A DNA stretch of 64,000 nt from Ligustrum vulgare. Its lineage: Eukaryota; Streptophyta; Magnoliopsida; Lamiales; Oleaceae. Position 1 is the first letter of the stretch. Each line of letters starts with the position of its first letter. Positions 32,801 to 43,787 of the stretch are shown one piece after another. Below the pieces are notes generated by a model. That model had not been told where the DNA came from, ran no database searches, and worked only from the letters and a program-made list of their open reading frames with translations. The translations under genes and the position numbers were made by a program. The stretch covers positions 32,706,129-32,770,128 of the forward strand of contig OY743180.1 of assembly GCA_963555705.1 (NCBI GenBank), given 5' to 3'.

Positions 32801-34052
32801 GAACATGCATTTAAAAAAAATGTTTTTTTTCTCTTCTTTTTATTGCATGTATTTAGATTATCCTATTCTTATACTAAGTAGATCATGATTTTACTTGCAG
32901 ATATATCTGAGTGCTTGTGACTGATAAAGAGACAGATACGTCTGGCTGAAAGCAGTCAACATGTCTTCAGAGGAATCTAACTAGCACTCAAATCTGGACA
33001 ATCCAAATGATAAGTCACTTTTGTCTAAGTCATATGGTTGTTACTGGATGAGATTTCATATTTTGTGTGTAGACATATGATCTGAATCTTTCTTATAGCA
33101 TTGCACTAATATTCTTATTATCCAAGGGCAGGGCTAGTGAAAAAGAAGGCTTCCTATCCAAGCCAAGTTCATACCCTTTAGCGTCAAAATATGATGAATT
33201 GAGGTAAATGTGAAAATATTATAGAGGTAAGGGGAAAACCTAGTAAGATAACTTCTGGGGATTGTGTGAATCTACCAATCCAAGCTAAGTTCATACCCTT
33301 CTTCTAATCTAAAGGGGAATATACTGTAAGATAACTTCTGGGGATTGTATGAAGCCGTTTTCACCTCCAAAAGACATTGCCATAATATAGAAAAAGCCGG
33401 CAATCCGGATTTGAGAAAATGCACTTTATAGATATTGATTGGTCTTATTGTGCACTACGGTGACAAATCAATAAGTCAAGGCAATCATATGATTTTTGAC
33501 AGTATGTGGATGACTAAGGGTTGCTCGGATCACACACGCACATTAATCAACTATTTATGTACGTGGTGGATTGTATACTGCCAGATGTATCTGACCCAAC
33601 AGATGCCAATAAGTGCTCAGACGTGTCTCAGGTATCCAGATGCATTTAGAGTTTTCTTTTTCACGAATTTTAGATTTTATTCTGAAAATCTTTATTTTTA
33701 AGGCAGTATATCGTGGGCTAATATGTACAAATCTTGCAGAACAAGTCAGTTGATTGTGGAGCCCAATTTTTTGTATTTTTGGTAATTTATTTGTTTCCTA
33801 ATTCTCAACATATTCTGTTTCTATGTTTATCTATTTTTAAGGAAAGAAGTTGGCAAGAATCAAGATTCTCCACTTACCATAATAAACTCTAATTGCTTCT
33901 CTATGAGAATTCCTCTTAAACTCAAAAATCCTCACACTTCTTCATAAAAACTCACGTCCCAAAGTTTCAAAACCCCCAAATTCTCTCATCAAAACCCTAC
34001 CTTCCGTCTTCCTTTCTCTCTCAAATAAAAAAGGAAGAAAACCCTTCCAGAC
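32801..34052 (+). other. Sirevirus spacer between pol and the third ORF
   Basis: No ORF of note. It contains two copies of a 45-bp phrase with GTAAGATAACTTCTGGGGAT (about 33228-33275 and 33312-33355) and several CAGA-N4-TCTG palindromes (32898-32909, 32933-32944, 33582-33593). Confidence 0.6.
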
Positions 34053-35802
34053 ATGGCTAGAAGCAAACAAGCCAGAAGGAGGAGAGTCACCAGAGATGGC
34101 GGAGCATCGTCTCCACCAAACCCATCTGAGATGGGAATTCCAATCATTGGGGACATTGTACCTGCACTGCCCGTCGGCACCAGCCCAACGCTGACGTCGC
34201 TCTCTACCGCGAGTACTACTCCAACACCTACTCTTCTCATGGCCCAAATAGGCTGGAGCACGCCTATCATTCCACAAACTATGGGCATAAATTTGGGACC
34301 CATATCAGGTAATCTTGGCCAAAGTCATCTTTCTCCCTTGGATATTCGTAGTGAGGTGTAGGGAGCAAGTAAACTTGCAACTAAGAAAAGGGAAAAGGAT
34401 GCAGAAGAAGAAGGTAGCGACGAATCTGGTGAAATAGAATCTGGTGATGAAAAGGAAAAACTAGAGGAGCAGGAAGAGTCTGGGGAAGATGAAAAATCTG
34501 AGGAAGACAAGGAAGCAGAAGAATATGAGGATGAAGTACCACCAGAAGAGTCGGAGAAATCTAAGGATGTAGACGAGTCTGAGCAGTCAGAAGAGGAGAC
34601 TGGGAAAGAGGTTGTTATTCCAGACAGACTGGGAAAACAAAAGGCAGTGGTCACTGCAAGTTCGAAGAAGAAAAATGGTGACACAGTTGCGGGTCCAGTG
34701 AGATCCAAATTTGATATATCTTCATTCGTCTGCACCCCTATGCAGACTTCTAGAGGTATGTTTACCCCATTTAATTTTAAATTTTGGTCGTCTGAGGCAT
34801 ACTCTGATTTCCAAAAGTACAATTTGGGTAAACGGCTGCATTATGAATCTAGAGTGACTGTAGGCGAATTTGATGATTTTGAAGTAGATGATATTGTGTT
34901 ACATTTTGGGTTGAAGAAGTTGACTGAATGAAAGGGGGAGATCAATGAGACCTTGGTTAAAGAATTTTATGCAAATATCCCTATTGACTTTAAATCCAAA
35001 AAATGTCTGTTTATCACTTCACTATTTGTTAGGGGACAAATGATTAAGATTTCTGCAAAGTAACTTAGAAAGTGGTTAGGATTGAATGAGGACGTGGCTG
35101 ATGAGGATGAATCTATGGAAGCCACTAATGATGAAATTGATGGAGTTTTCAGGGGGTAAGATCACGTGGCTAGTGAAGGGGTTAAAACAATTGCCTAGGT
35201 CAGAGATGTCCAAGAGATACCAAATTCTTCACAAAATTGTGAAGGCAAATTTTGACCAACTCATCCATGACTCGAGTTTTAAGAGAGAGTCTGCCAGAAA
35301 CTTGTTTCTCCTGGGGACTAAATGAAACATTGACCTTGCTGCACGAATCTGGAATTCAATCATTGGTAGGGTCTTGGGGAGTGGCCCTCGACAGGGGAAT
35401 ACTTATTTACTGGTTTATCCTTGGGTCATTTCACAGTTTCTTAGTGATCAGGGTGTGCAGACGCTAGAGGATGATCTGGTGATCACTCCCAAAGTGCTAA
35501 ACAGGGCCAGATGTAGAAAAACTCTGGAAGTGCAGACGGGTCACAAGAAACAGGTTATGGATGAGATTGCTGGGAATCTGGATTCAGCTGGTAAGGAGGC
35601 CAGGATTGATCAGCTAGAAGCAGAGAATACTGGGTTGAAAGCTGATATATCTGACCTTAGGATGCGTGTCAAACGACTTGAAGACACACTAGATCAGCTG
35701 CTTGGAGGGTCTTCGGGAGATGTGGCTCCTGTGGAAGCCAAAGAGAAGAGAAAGGTTGCAGCCAAGAAGCTCCCTGCCTCAAAGAAGCAAAAGAAGACCT
35801 AA
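34053..35802 (+). pseudogene. Sirevirus env-like / accessory ORF
   Basis: It starts at ATG 34053 with a basic segment (MARSKQARRRRVTRD), then a Pro/Thr/Ser-rich part, then a very acidic Glu/Ser segment (about 34380-34610), then a globular part with TPFNFKFWSSEAYSDFQKYN that resembles the putative plant transposon domain found in third ORFs of Sireviruses. The last part (35374-35802) is a coiled coil (RIDQLEAENTGLKADISDLR) with a Lys-rich tail. In-frame stops at 34359-34361 (TAG) and 34929-34931 (TGA for Trp), others near 35061 and 35157, and a frame change before 35374 break it. No clear signal peptide or membrane anchor is seen. The role of this ORF in the family is not established. Confidence 0.65.
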
Positions 35803-35959
35803 GCCAGATCTCCACCCTGCCAGTTCCATCTGATCATTTTCAATGCTTTTGAAACATTTTTCTTATGTTTTGCTTTAAAACTATTGTTCTTGTGATCGAA
35901 TTTAGGTTGTGGATTTTGCATGCAGGTTTTGTAGACCTTATGGCTTCTCCTCTTTCTCT

Positions 35960-36132
35960 GAAAAGGGGGAGTAGCATTTGCATGTCATATCATCTTTTTG
36001 ATTTATGCTCTCTATGTGTTTATCATGATGCATATCTTAAGGGGGAGATTTTTGAGGGGGAGCTTGTTGATTTCTTGTGTTTATGAAAAGATGATTGGTT
36101 TCGGTAAAATAGAAAAAGCCAAAGGGGGAAAT
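35960..36132 (+). other. Multiple polypurine tracts before the Sirevirus 3' LTR
   Basis: AAAAGGGGGAG near 35962, TAAGGGGGAG near 36039, GAGGGGGAG near 36053 and AAAGGGGGAAA at 36121-36131 lie in a row. A further AAAGGGGGAG stands at about 34930. Repeated tracts of this kind are a known Sirevirus trait. The last one adjoins the LTR. Confidence 0.8.
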
Positions 36133-37424
36133 TGTTAATTTTATATTATTAGCATTTCCTATTTTTCCACAAATGTGTAATTTTGAGGAAACTTAATTTA
36201 TTTACTAAATACGTGTATTTATTAATTTATTAAGTTTATTTAAATTATGCAAATATTTTTGGAGAAAAATATATCTCTTATTTTCGAAAATCATGTTATT
36301 GTTGGAAAGATAATGATCAAGAAATATTGATTTGATTAGGATCATAATCTCGAAATCTTGATCTTGATGTCTTGTGATTTTGGTAAATTTCTTGATGATA
36401 TATTTTGTGATTATTCTTGACACTCAAGCTTATCCTTAGATATGGTAAGTTTCTTCTTGATATGGTCGAGAATATTTCAATCTTATCTTTACATATGGTA
36501 AGATTATTTGGTTGAAAATCTTGATTATGAAGAATCTTGATAGGGCCGAAAATATGCTTGATTGGTAAATGGTAAGATCTTTCAAGATTTATCATTATCT
36601 TATTTTATGGTAAGATTTATTTAAGAATAATTATCTTACCTTTTTCTAATTATCTCTACTGTATTTTGAATGTATTAGAGATCTTGTGCAATAAGGAAAC
36701 TTGGAATTCAAGTAACCTAATTGCACTTTAAATAGAAGAAAAACAGGATGTTTTTCTTAAGACATGAAAACACAAAGTCCTTGTGGTACTTCAAAATACA
36801 CGTCCACTTTGTTAAAGGAGTCAAGAAGCCTATTTTCGTGTGTTGCAAAAATATTTAAGGCTTCAATTGTGTTGTGACTTCGGTACTCCGGGAGGAGAAT
36901 TCAATCACTTAGAGAATGAGAGAATTTCAGCGTGAAGATCAAACGGGAGGCTTGGATCAAGATCGAACGGGAGTTCCTGTTGCTGAAGATTGTTGCAGAT
37001 TTAAAAAAAGTTACAGAAGAGTGGTGGGACGCCAGCTCATATTACATGTCATAGAAGGATCAGGGAGTGATCTATTTCTTGGATGTTTGATAAAGTCTAT
37101 GCTTAGATTTATCCTGTAGTTTAGATTGATCTGTATAAACTCGTTCCTTTTATAGTAATTGATTTTTGTCCATAGGATGCGGTTCATGGGTTTTCCCTGT
37201 TAGGGTTTTTTCCATGTAAAGCTCAAATTATTATGTTCTTGTCCATTTACAATTCTGCACAATTTATTCAGGTTGTTTACGTTTTACTATGTAGACGAAT
37301 CTGCATTAGCAAGATTCATCTGGTACTGTGCTAAATAAAACTTAACGATTTATTGTTAATTGGTTACTGTCCAGACTTATATGTGACAGTCTGGTTATAA
37401 AATTTAGACAACTTTAAATTTTCA
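36133..37424 (+). repeat. 3' LTR of the Sirevirus
   Basis: It begins TGTTAATTTTATATTATTAG and ends AAATTTTCA, 1292 bp. It is intact, so it shows the 5' LTR sequence before the CRM-like insertion. Hand comparison over the first 110 bp shows about seven differences, mostly C/T or G/A, more than between the LTRs of the CRM-like element. Confidence 0.9.
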
Positions 37425-37612
37425 TTGTGCTTAATTTAGAGTTCAAATGTCAGAACCAATCAAGTTGTGGACTTCTTAGATTTCTTTGAACCAGACTTGA
37501 GAGGAATTGTCACTTGTTTTATGTGTTGGGGCAATGGCAGTAGGAGTCATAGTCTGACCTTGAGCCTTAGTCGGACTAGGAAGTGGGTAAGTAAAAAGAT
37601 AAAAGAAGAGAG
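37425..37612. other. Flanking sequence right of the Sirevirus, no recognised gene
   Basis: It begins with TTGTG, the right target-site copy. A plus-strand frame around LDFFEPDLRGIVTCF is open for a short way, but I do not recognise it. Confidence 0.3.
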
Positions 37613-38371
37613 CTAGAAGACAGTAGCTAAAGGCAGAGAAATATGTGATGAAAATCAATTCATTCATTCATTCATTCATTTGTAGTAAGTGGAATATATG
37701 TAATGGTGACTTGCCATGGAAGAATAAAATCCTAGAAATAGTTTGATATGAAAATATATGATTCTATCTCCAAGATTACAAGAGATAAGGATTTACAAAG
37801 CTAAGGATGAGGTGTAGGAATTGCACCGTTTGGCGGAGTGGCCTTGTTGGCCACAAAGTTGACATTTTCCCCGATAGGGACTGGGGCCTCGAGAGTTATG
37901 AGTGGGATTATGGCCGTTGGAGAATGAGGAGTGGGGGGAGGAATGGCAGTCAGATTGGTAGCTGTTTTTTGGATTGGTGGAGCGGTTGTGAGAGTGTTTG
38001 AATCTTGGGTTTGCAGTAATGGGGTTGGATAGGGAGGTAGGAGAGGAAGGGGAGGTAGGGATGGAAATTTGTGATTCATGGGTGACCAACTTGTGGCTCT
38101 TGTGACAATTGTAAGCATTACATGGAAAATTAGAAAGTTTAGCAACAGCAAGATACTCGACTTCGGTTGAGGAACAAGCCACCGATTGTTGTTTCTTGGA
38201 AGACAATAGCTAAAGGTAGAGAAATACGTGCTGAAAATCAATTCATTCATTTGCAGTAAGTGGAATATATACAATGGTGACTTGTCATGCAAGTATAAAA
38301 TCCTAGAATTAGTTTGATATGAAAAGATATGATTCTATCTCCAAGATTAGAAGAGATAAGGATTTACAAAG
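37613..38371 (-). mobile_element. Scrambled copia fragment between direct repeats
   Basis: Two direct repeats of about 180 bp (37613-37803 and 38193-38371), with shared phrases such as GGTGACTTG and CCTAGAA plus GATATGATTCTATCTCCAAG-like sequence, bracket about 400 bp. They may be LTRs of a small copia-derived element. The interior holds a continuous minus-strand ORF made of rearranged copia pieces. No clear target duplication was found. Confidence 0.5.
37793..38206 (-). pseudogene. Chimeric copia ORF: RNase H, integrase zinc and gag pieces in permuted order
   Basis: This frame is open for 137 codons. It reads SSKKQQSVACSSTEVEYLAV (end block of copia RNase H) first, then NFPCNAYNCHKSHKL (the Cys-rich block of copia integrase, one Cys replaced), then a Ser/Pro/Asn-rich gag tail with a good zinc knuckle CQLCGQQGHSAKRC. 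In normal copia elements the order is gag, integrase, RNase H. Three blocks in reverse order but in one frame suggest template switching during reverse transcription or successive deletions. No function is claimed. Confidence 0.6.
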
Positions 38372-38566
38372 ATTACAATCAATCATAATCAACATCTACT
38401 ACAAATGGAATGCAAGAATACAAATGTGAGCAATTAGGGACGTGAACTATTTTTATTCTCAATAGTAAGCACTGGGTTCTTTTGGTATCAGAGGATCAGA
38501 ACTAGCAGGCTCCGTAGTTACTGTGACAAAACTAGGAGACTGATTTGGTCATGAGTCTTTCGAAGG
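38372..38566. other. Interval with a short coding-like tail on the minus strand
   Basis: Minus-strand frame SPSFVTVTTEPASSDPLIPK with PSAYY and a stop is readable near 38545-38460 and might be an old exon or polyprotein tail. It is cut on its upstream side by the hAT MITE at 38567. The phrase TTTTGGTATCAGAGG near 38480 resembles a primer-binding site by chance or descent. Confidence 0.25.
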
Positions 38567-39415
38567 CAGCGGCGAATCCAGGATTGTGATTGAGCTAGAG
38601 TAGACTTTGACACTTTGACCGTTGACCCTCAACGGCGAAATATTATTTAATTAAAAAAATATTAAAAATTCTACTAACATATAAATGCTTTAATATGTAA
38701 TTTCATTTAATATGGAAATATAGTCCAACACGAACAAAAATAATAAGAAAATATATGATATAACCCTACTCCGTAGCTATAAGCTTAGACAACTGCATTC
38801 TCTAAGATCTCATACTTTGAAAGCGTTGCAAAATTACATCATTCTCAAATGAGTTTAAAATTCTTGCGCTCTGTGTAAATCAGCAAACTGTCATTCAACA
38901 AATCGTCTTCCAAAGCATCAAATGGATTGGACGGATGGCATGGGTAATGGATATAAGACTGCGTTTGATAGCCTTAATTTTTTTTTATGGAAATGGGTTT
39001 TCCAAGTGATTTTTCAACTTTTGTACTGTTTGATTGTCTAAATTTTTCATAGAATTCGTTTTCCAACTTGTCTCGAAATTTGGTATTTTTCTTAATTTGG
39101 AGGGATTCGTTTCCAAGGGGGATGAAGTTTTATTTTCCATGAAAAATCTTTTATCATTTTCGTCACGTTTGATCCTTTTTATTGTTATTAATTGATTTAT
39201 TTTCTTTCAAAAAATTAATATTATTATTATCAAGTACAAATGTGTGAGAAAAATAAAAAAATATATATTAAAATAGCTAAACTTTTCTTTATTTTTCATG
39301 GAAAACAATGACAATCAAACAATAAAAGTTGAAAAATTCCCCACTTTTTTCACCTAAAAAATTAAATCAATCAAACACATTAAACTCTCAATCAAACACA
39401 TTACTAGACTGTTAC

Positions 39416-39472
<57 letters not shown>

Positions 39473-39538
39473 CTAAAAATCTTGTCGGATCCAGCACGAG
39501 CGACTGAACGGGCTTGCCCATAGCTGGATCCGCCAGTG
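38567..39538. mobile_element. hAT-type MITE, 972 bp
   Basis: It begins CAGCGGCGAATCCAG and ends CTGGATCCGCCAGTG, imperfect inverted repeats of about 15 bp. It is flanked by a perfect 8-bp duplication TTCGAAGG (38559-38566 and 39539-39546). The interior has no transposase. It contains a second fold-back pair: TTTTTCAACTTTT with TGTTTGATTGTC at 39010-39038, inverted at 39310-39336. It also holds an AAT microsatellite. Confidence 0.88.
39417..39471. repeat. AAT microsatellite, about 18 units
   Basis: Uninterrupted ATA/AAT trinucleotide run inside the hAT MITE. It opens a poly-Ile or poly-Leu frame on either strand that is not a gene. Confidence 0.95.
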
Positions 39539-39546
39539 TTCGAAGG

Positions 39547-39861
39547 CATCCTTGATTCTTTACAACTCGCAACTTTGACTAAAGAATATTTAAGTTTTCT
39601 ACTCGTCTATAGTTGATAAAACATGCTGAGATACTCAAGGAGTGGGACTTTGAGGACTATCCAAAGTAGAAAATTCAATGATGCCCAAAGTTGGAATATC
39701 ATTTGAATAACAGTGGGCATTGGGGGCACACTAAGATTAGCTAGGAAGTGAATAATAAGGATAGGATGAGATAACTAGTACTATTTTGCTCGCCTCTTCC
39801 CTTCATAGAAAATAGTGTCAAAAATCATTTCGGCATAGTTCATACCAACCTTGGTTCCAAA
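39547..39861. other. Interval left of the second copia element; short coding-like minus frame
   Basis: Minus frame FGTKVGMNYAEMIFDTIFYE, ending in a stop at 39781-39783, begins exactly where the copia LTR ends (39862). It may be an exon fragment or an old element tail. I do not recognise it. Confidence 0.25.
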
Positions 39862-40082
39862 TGGAAAAACTGGAAGGGATTTTTCAATGAATAATGCAAA
39901 ATTATATACACTTGAGATGAACATTTTAGAAATCAGTCTAATGGCTATGCATGAATTGTGCATATTTTGTAGAAATGTAAAACTTAAAAAATTGTGTTTA
40001 CAAAATATAAAAGTGTTAAATCTGAAAATACAACTTCAGGTATTCATCTTCTTCCCGGCCTTTTCCTATTCAATTAATCACA
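39862..40082 (-). repeat. 3' LTR of the second copia element
   Basis: It shares with 48787-49166 the phrases AATGCAAAATTATATACACT, AATCTAATGGCTATGCATGA-like and GGTATTCATCTTCTTCCC. It is about 160 bp shorter because of an indel in the middle. Minus-strand end TTTTTCCA. Confidence 0.65.
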
Positions 40083-40145
40083 TATCTTCTCTCTCCCCTG
40101 TAAATTGGAACGTCGCGCGGAGATTCCCATTTTATCTCAAAGCAT

Positions 40146-40682
40146 CTAAAATCTTGCACTTGTCAAAGATTTTGTTAAGAGATCTGCAACGTTATCAGAT
40201 GAAGGTATGTATCTAATCTCCAAACTTTTATTCGGAACTTTATCCCTAAAGTAATGGATGTCCAATTCAATATGCTTTGTTTGATCATGGTGTATGGGAT
40301 TTGAAGCAACTGCATTCACACTTAGATTGTCACACCAAAGGACTGATGTGACACACAATTGTAGATCTAGTTCTTTGAATGGGAACTCAATCCATGAAAT
40401 TTCAGACGAAGTAGATGCTAAAGCTCTATACTCTGACTCGGTTGAGGATCTGGAAACAACTCCTTGTTTCTTTGATGACCATGCAATTAGGGTTTCTCCC
40501 AAATAGATGCAATAGGCAGTTGATCTCCGATCATCAGGGAAAGATGTCAAGTCTGCATCTGAGAAGCCTTGAATTTCCAACCTTTCACTTCTTTTCAACC
40601 ATAAGCCCTGATTTATTGTTCCTTTTAGATATTTAAACACTCTTTTTAGAGCTTTCCAGTGAATTAAGGTAGGTTTCTGCAT
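40146..40682 (-). pseudogene. Copia RNase H (second copia element)
   Basis: This 178-codon frame is open. It starts in the connection domain (IHWKALKRVFKYLKGTINQG), then has IQGFSDADLTSFPDDRRSTA (first catalytic Asp), LIAWSSKKQGVVSRSSTESE (Glu), VLWCDNLSVNAVASNPIHHD (Asp) and TKHIELDIHYFRDKV, and ends with DNVADLLTKSLTSARF. All catalytic acids seem present. The expected Trp after SDAD is Leu. Confidence 0.85.
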
Positions 40683-40750
40683 GAATTGACTGAGTTTATT
40701 GATTGCAAAGGAGATGTCAGGTTTGGTATTTGATAGATATTTTAGCCCTC

Positions 40751-41562
40751 CTACTGCAGCCCTCCTACTGCACTTCTGTAGATTATAGGATTTTCAAGAG
40801 GTTCTCCAACAATTTTGGATAAAATCAGGTTGACTGTGCTAGGTGTAGGACATTCCTTTACATTCTCAACTCCAAATTTCTCCAGTAGTTCATTTATATA
40901 CTTGGTCTGAGTTAGAAGTAGTCTTGACTTATCTTTGTATACTTCAATTCCAAGAAAAATATGCAACTTACCCATATCTTTCAGTGCAAATTGATTGTGA
41001 AGTTCTTCAATAAATCTTTGTAGTTGAGTAATCTTGTTGCCAGTTATAACAATATCATCAACATAAATCAAAAGAAAAGATGATACAGTCTTTGTCTCTA
41101 AAATAGAACAATGAGGAATCAGCCTTTGATTGGTTGAAATTTCATTGCTGCAATGTGGATTTCAGCCTATCATACTAGCTCTTGGCGCTATAAAAGCCTT
41201 GTTTAGTTTACATACATGTGTGGACCTACTTTTATCAATAAATCCCTCAGGTTGAACCGTGTAGACTCCTCTTCCTATAGTTCATTTAAAAATGCATTAT
41301 TTATATCCACTTGTTTAACTTTCCAGTCATTTGCAACTACCAAGGTCAACACAATTCTTAATGTGGAAGACTAAATCACTGGACTAGAGGTTTCTTCAAA
41401 ACCAATTCCAGGGGCTTGATGAAATTCCTTGGCTACCAAGCGAGCCTTAAACCTTTGAATTGACCAATCATGATTCTCCTTGATTTTAAACACCCATTTA
41501 TTGGTAACAATGTTGTAGGAGGAGGAACATGGAACAAGATGCCATCTATTGTTCTTCATCAA
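40751..41562 (-). pseudogene. Copia reverse transcriptase (second copia element)
   Basis: The N-terminal block NRWHLVPCSSSYNIVTNKWV and FKARLVAKEFHQAPGIGFEE (41562-41371) is followed after frameshifts by fragments of KVDINNAFLNE- and [17 protein letters not shown] sequence near 41310-41170. The catalytic box MIYVDDIVITGNK is open from 41071, then FALKDMGKLHIFLGIEV and TQTKYINELLEKFGVEN. At least two frame changes and stops lie between the halves. Confidence 0.82.
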
Positions 41563-42132
41563 GGCTTTGTACTCTTCCTGTATTGCTTGTTTCCATTTCT
41601 AATTTTTCCAAGCTTTCATAACACTTATATGTTCCTTTCAACCTCCACAACTTTACCCATATAATTTTGATGTTTAAATATTTTTGCTTTGCCTCTTGTT
41701 ATCATAGGGTGTATGTTCAGACTTAGTCTCATGTTGGTGTGATCAGAGCAGGTGTTTTGGTAATTTGAAATATTTAGGTGTGTGTTATCAGTATTAAGTG
41801 GGGGAGAAAGTTTACAAGCGACTGTTGAGGTGATAAGTGAGTATGATGGTAGTTTTGCAGGTTGGAGCTACTAGTGGATGTATTTGGTGATGTCAGGTGA
41901 TTATCTATTGTTGAGCAGTTGTTAGAAGTTTCAGTAGTTAATCTTTCTCTCAAAAATATTGCAGCAGGAACTTGAACCTGATGAATATCAACTGGACCTT
42001 AAGTATTACATTCAGTGAGAAGGTAACTGTAGGATTTGAGGATTAGGTATTGTGATGATAGTTTCAGGATTTTGTGACCTTTTCTGAAAAATTGAGACAT
42101 AGGGAAACTCATTTTCATTAAAAGTGACATGC

Positions 42133-42800
42133 CTAGATATATAAATCCTTCCTATAGAGCTTAGACATTTGAAACTTTTGTGAGACGATTAATAACCAAG
42201 AAACACTACTATGAAAGTTGAACTTATGATTGTGATAAGGTCTAAGACATGGATAACAAGCATACCCTAAATTTCTTAATGATTTGTAATCAAATTCATT
42301 TTGATGTAAAACCTGAAAGGGCGATTTGTGATCAAGTATGGATGTTGGGAGTCTGTTTATCAGGTTCACAGCAGTTTGAAATACATCATACAAGTATTTA
42401 AGTGGAAGGTTAGCCTGATCAAGTAAGATGAGGCCTGTCTCAACTAGCTGTTTGTGTTTGCATTCAACTCTTCCATTTTGTTCAAAAGTGTAAGGATATG
42501 GATGTCTAAAGTATATCCCTAGTTCTTTAAGGGTAGTGGTGAATGATCTAAATTCTCCCCCCAATCAAATTGAAGTGTTTTAATTTTTGTCAAATTTGTT
42601 TTCAGCTAAGGCCTTGAATTGGTTAAATATAGATAATGATTCAGATTTTTGTTTCATGGGATAGAGCCAACAAAACATATTATGGTCATAACAAAGGCAA
42701 TATAATATTTGAAACTAGAAACTGAGTCAATTGGTGAGGGTCCCCATACATCAGTAAAAATAAAGTCAAGAGTCTGAGAGTGAGAATTAGATCTTTGAAG
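42133..42800 (-). pseudogene. Copia integrase core (second copia element)
   Basis: The first part of the core (GPSPIDSVSSFKYYIAFV near 42745-42690) precedes the open frame 42564-42133, which has WGGEFRSFTTTLKELGIYF (second Asp just upstream), RHPYPYTFEQNGRVECKHKQ (catalytic Glu) and LINRLPTSILDHKSPFQVLH. Frameshifts lie near 42570-42600. Confidence 0.8.
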
Positions 42801-42953
42801 GGTAGTAAGTGAGATTTGCAGAACTGGAAAGCATCACAAAACAATTTATTACAATTTTATTACATAGCTCGGAATTTTAGAAAAAACTTTAAAAGATGGA
42901 TGCCAATATCTCTTGTACCACATATGAACATTAGACTATTCTTATTCTTCGAA

Positions 42954-43787
42954 TTACTGAGAACTAGTAGTAGACACCTCATTATTTAGGTCTGACTGAG
43001 AGTAGAAGGAAGACTTGTGATGAGTTGAAAGGCTTGGGTTCTTTGGTGTGAATTGTTGTGGAAAGTCCAGTTGATAAAGGTCTTTTCCAAGCTTCCCCTT
43101 GAGCCCTACTTCCCTCGAGTGTTTGTCCTTACCAAGACGATGATTAGAATGAAATTTCATAAAAATGGCTTATGAGATGTAACTTGTGAGACCCTAAGTA
43201 GATTTTTCTTAATTTTTGGGTACACAAAGGATATTTTTTAGTGTAAATAGTGTTTTAGTGTCTATATATGTGTTACCAACATGAGAAATTTTAAATCTTA
43301 AACCATTTCCAACAATTACCCTTTGATTACCTATGTGTTTTGAGGCTGTGGTCAAATTTCCTTCATCACTTGTGACATGATTGGTTGCTCTTGAGTCTGC
43401 ATACCATGATTGATCATTCAGTGTCTTCAGGGTTGCCATTATAGCTGCAGGAGCTGTATGGTTTTTGGATTGCCACTGTCCAAAAGTCCTTGTAGTGTAG
43501 TTTCTGTCAAATCTGAAGTAACATATCTCAGCCTTGTGACCTATCTTGCCACAAATTTGGCAAGTAAGTTAATCATAATTGTAGGTTCTTCCTCCATGGT
43601 TCCTTCCACCCCTTCTTCCTCTGTAGTAGTTGGAAGTTCTTCCTCTCTGAGATTGATTGTAACCTCTCCCTTGTTGATGCTCATATTGTGGCTTGTGAGT
43701 GAAGTTCACTGAGTTTTGATTGAGGTGTAGAGCAATGATATCATTCCTTTGTGACTGAATGTGTTCAAGTCTACTCTCAAAGGTCAT
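42954..43787 (-). pseudogene. Copia zinc knuckle, protease and pre-integrase (second copia element)
   Basis: A basic Arg/Gly-rich segment (43787-43569) ends at a stop directly before the zinc knuckle CQICGKIGHKAEIC (near 43565-43520). The protease follows: LNDQSWYADSRATNHVTSD, where the D-S-G triad reads D-S-R, then KISHVGNTYI and TLKNILCVPKN. A further piece (43160-42954) holds the linker to integrase with FHSNHRLGKDKHSREV. Confidence 0.75.

Larger units (their letters stand above)
19320..37424 (+). mobile_element. Sirevirus-type Ty1/copia element, split by a CRM-like insertion
   Basis: The element has LTRs of about 1.29 kb, an initiator-Met tRNA primer-binding site, gag with one CCHC knuckle, protease, integrase, reverse transcriptase and RNase H in copia order. 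A long 3' region follows, with an env-like or accessory ORF and several AAGGGGGAG-like polypurine tracts before the 3' LTR. The extra ORF and multiple polypurine tracts are hallmarks of Sireviruses. Without the 7.2-kb CRM-like insertion in its 5' LTR it is about 10.9 kb. Flanks ATGTG (19315-19319) and TTGTG (37425-37429) look like a 5-bp target duplication with one change. Many stops and frameshifts show that it is dead. Confidence 0.85.

Noticed and set aside
34325..34822. A 165-codon Ser-rich minus-strand ORF
   Set aside because: It is the antisense shadow of the acidic Glu-rich segment of the Sirevirus third ORF.
40294..40506. Plus-strand ORF opposite the second copia RNase H
   Set aside because: It is a shadow of the well-supported minus-strand RNase H frame.
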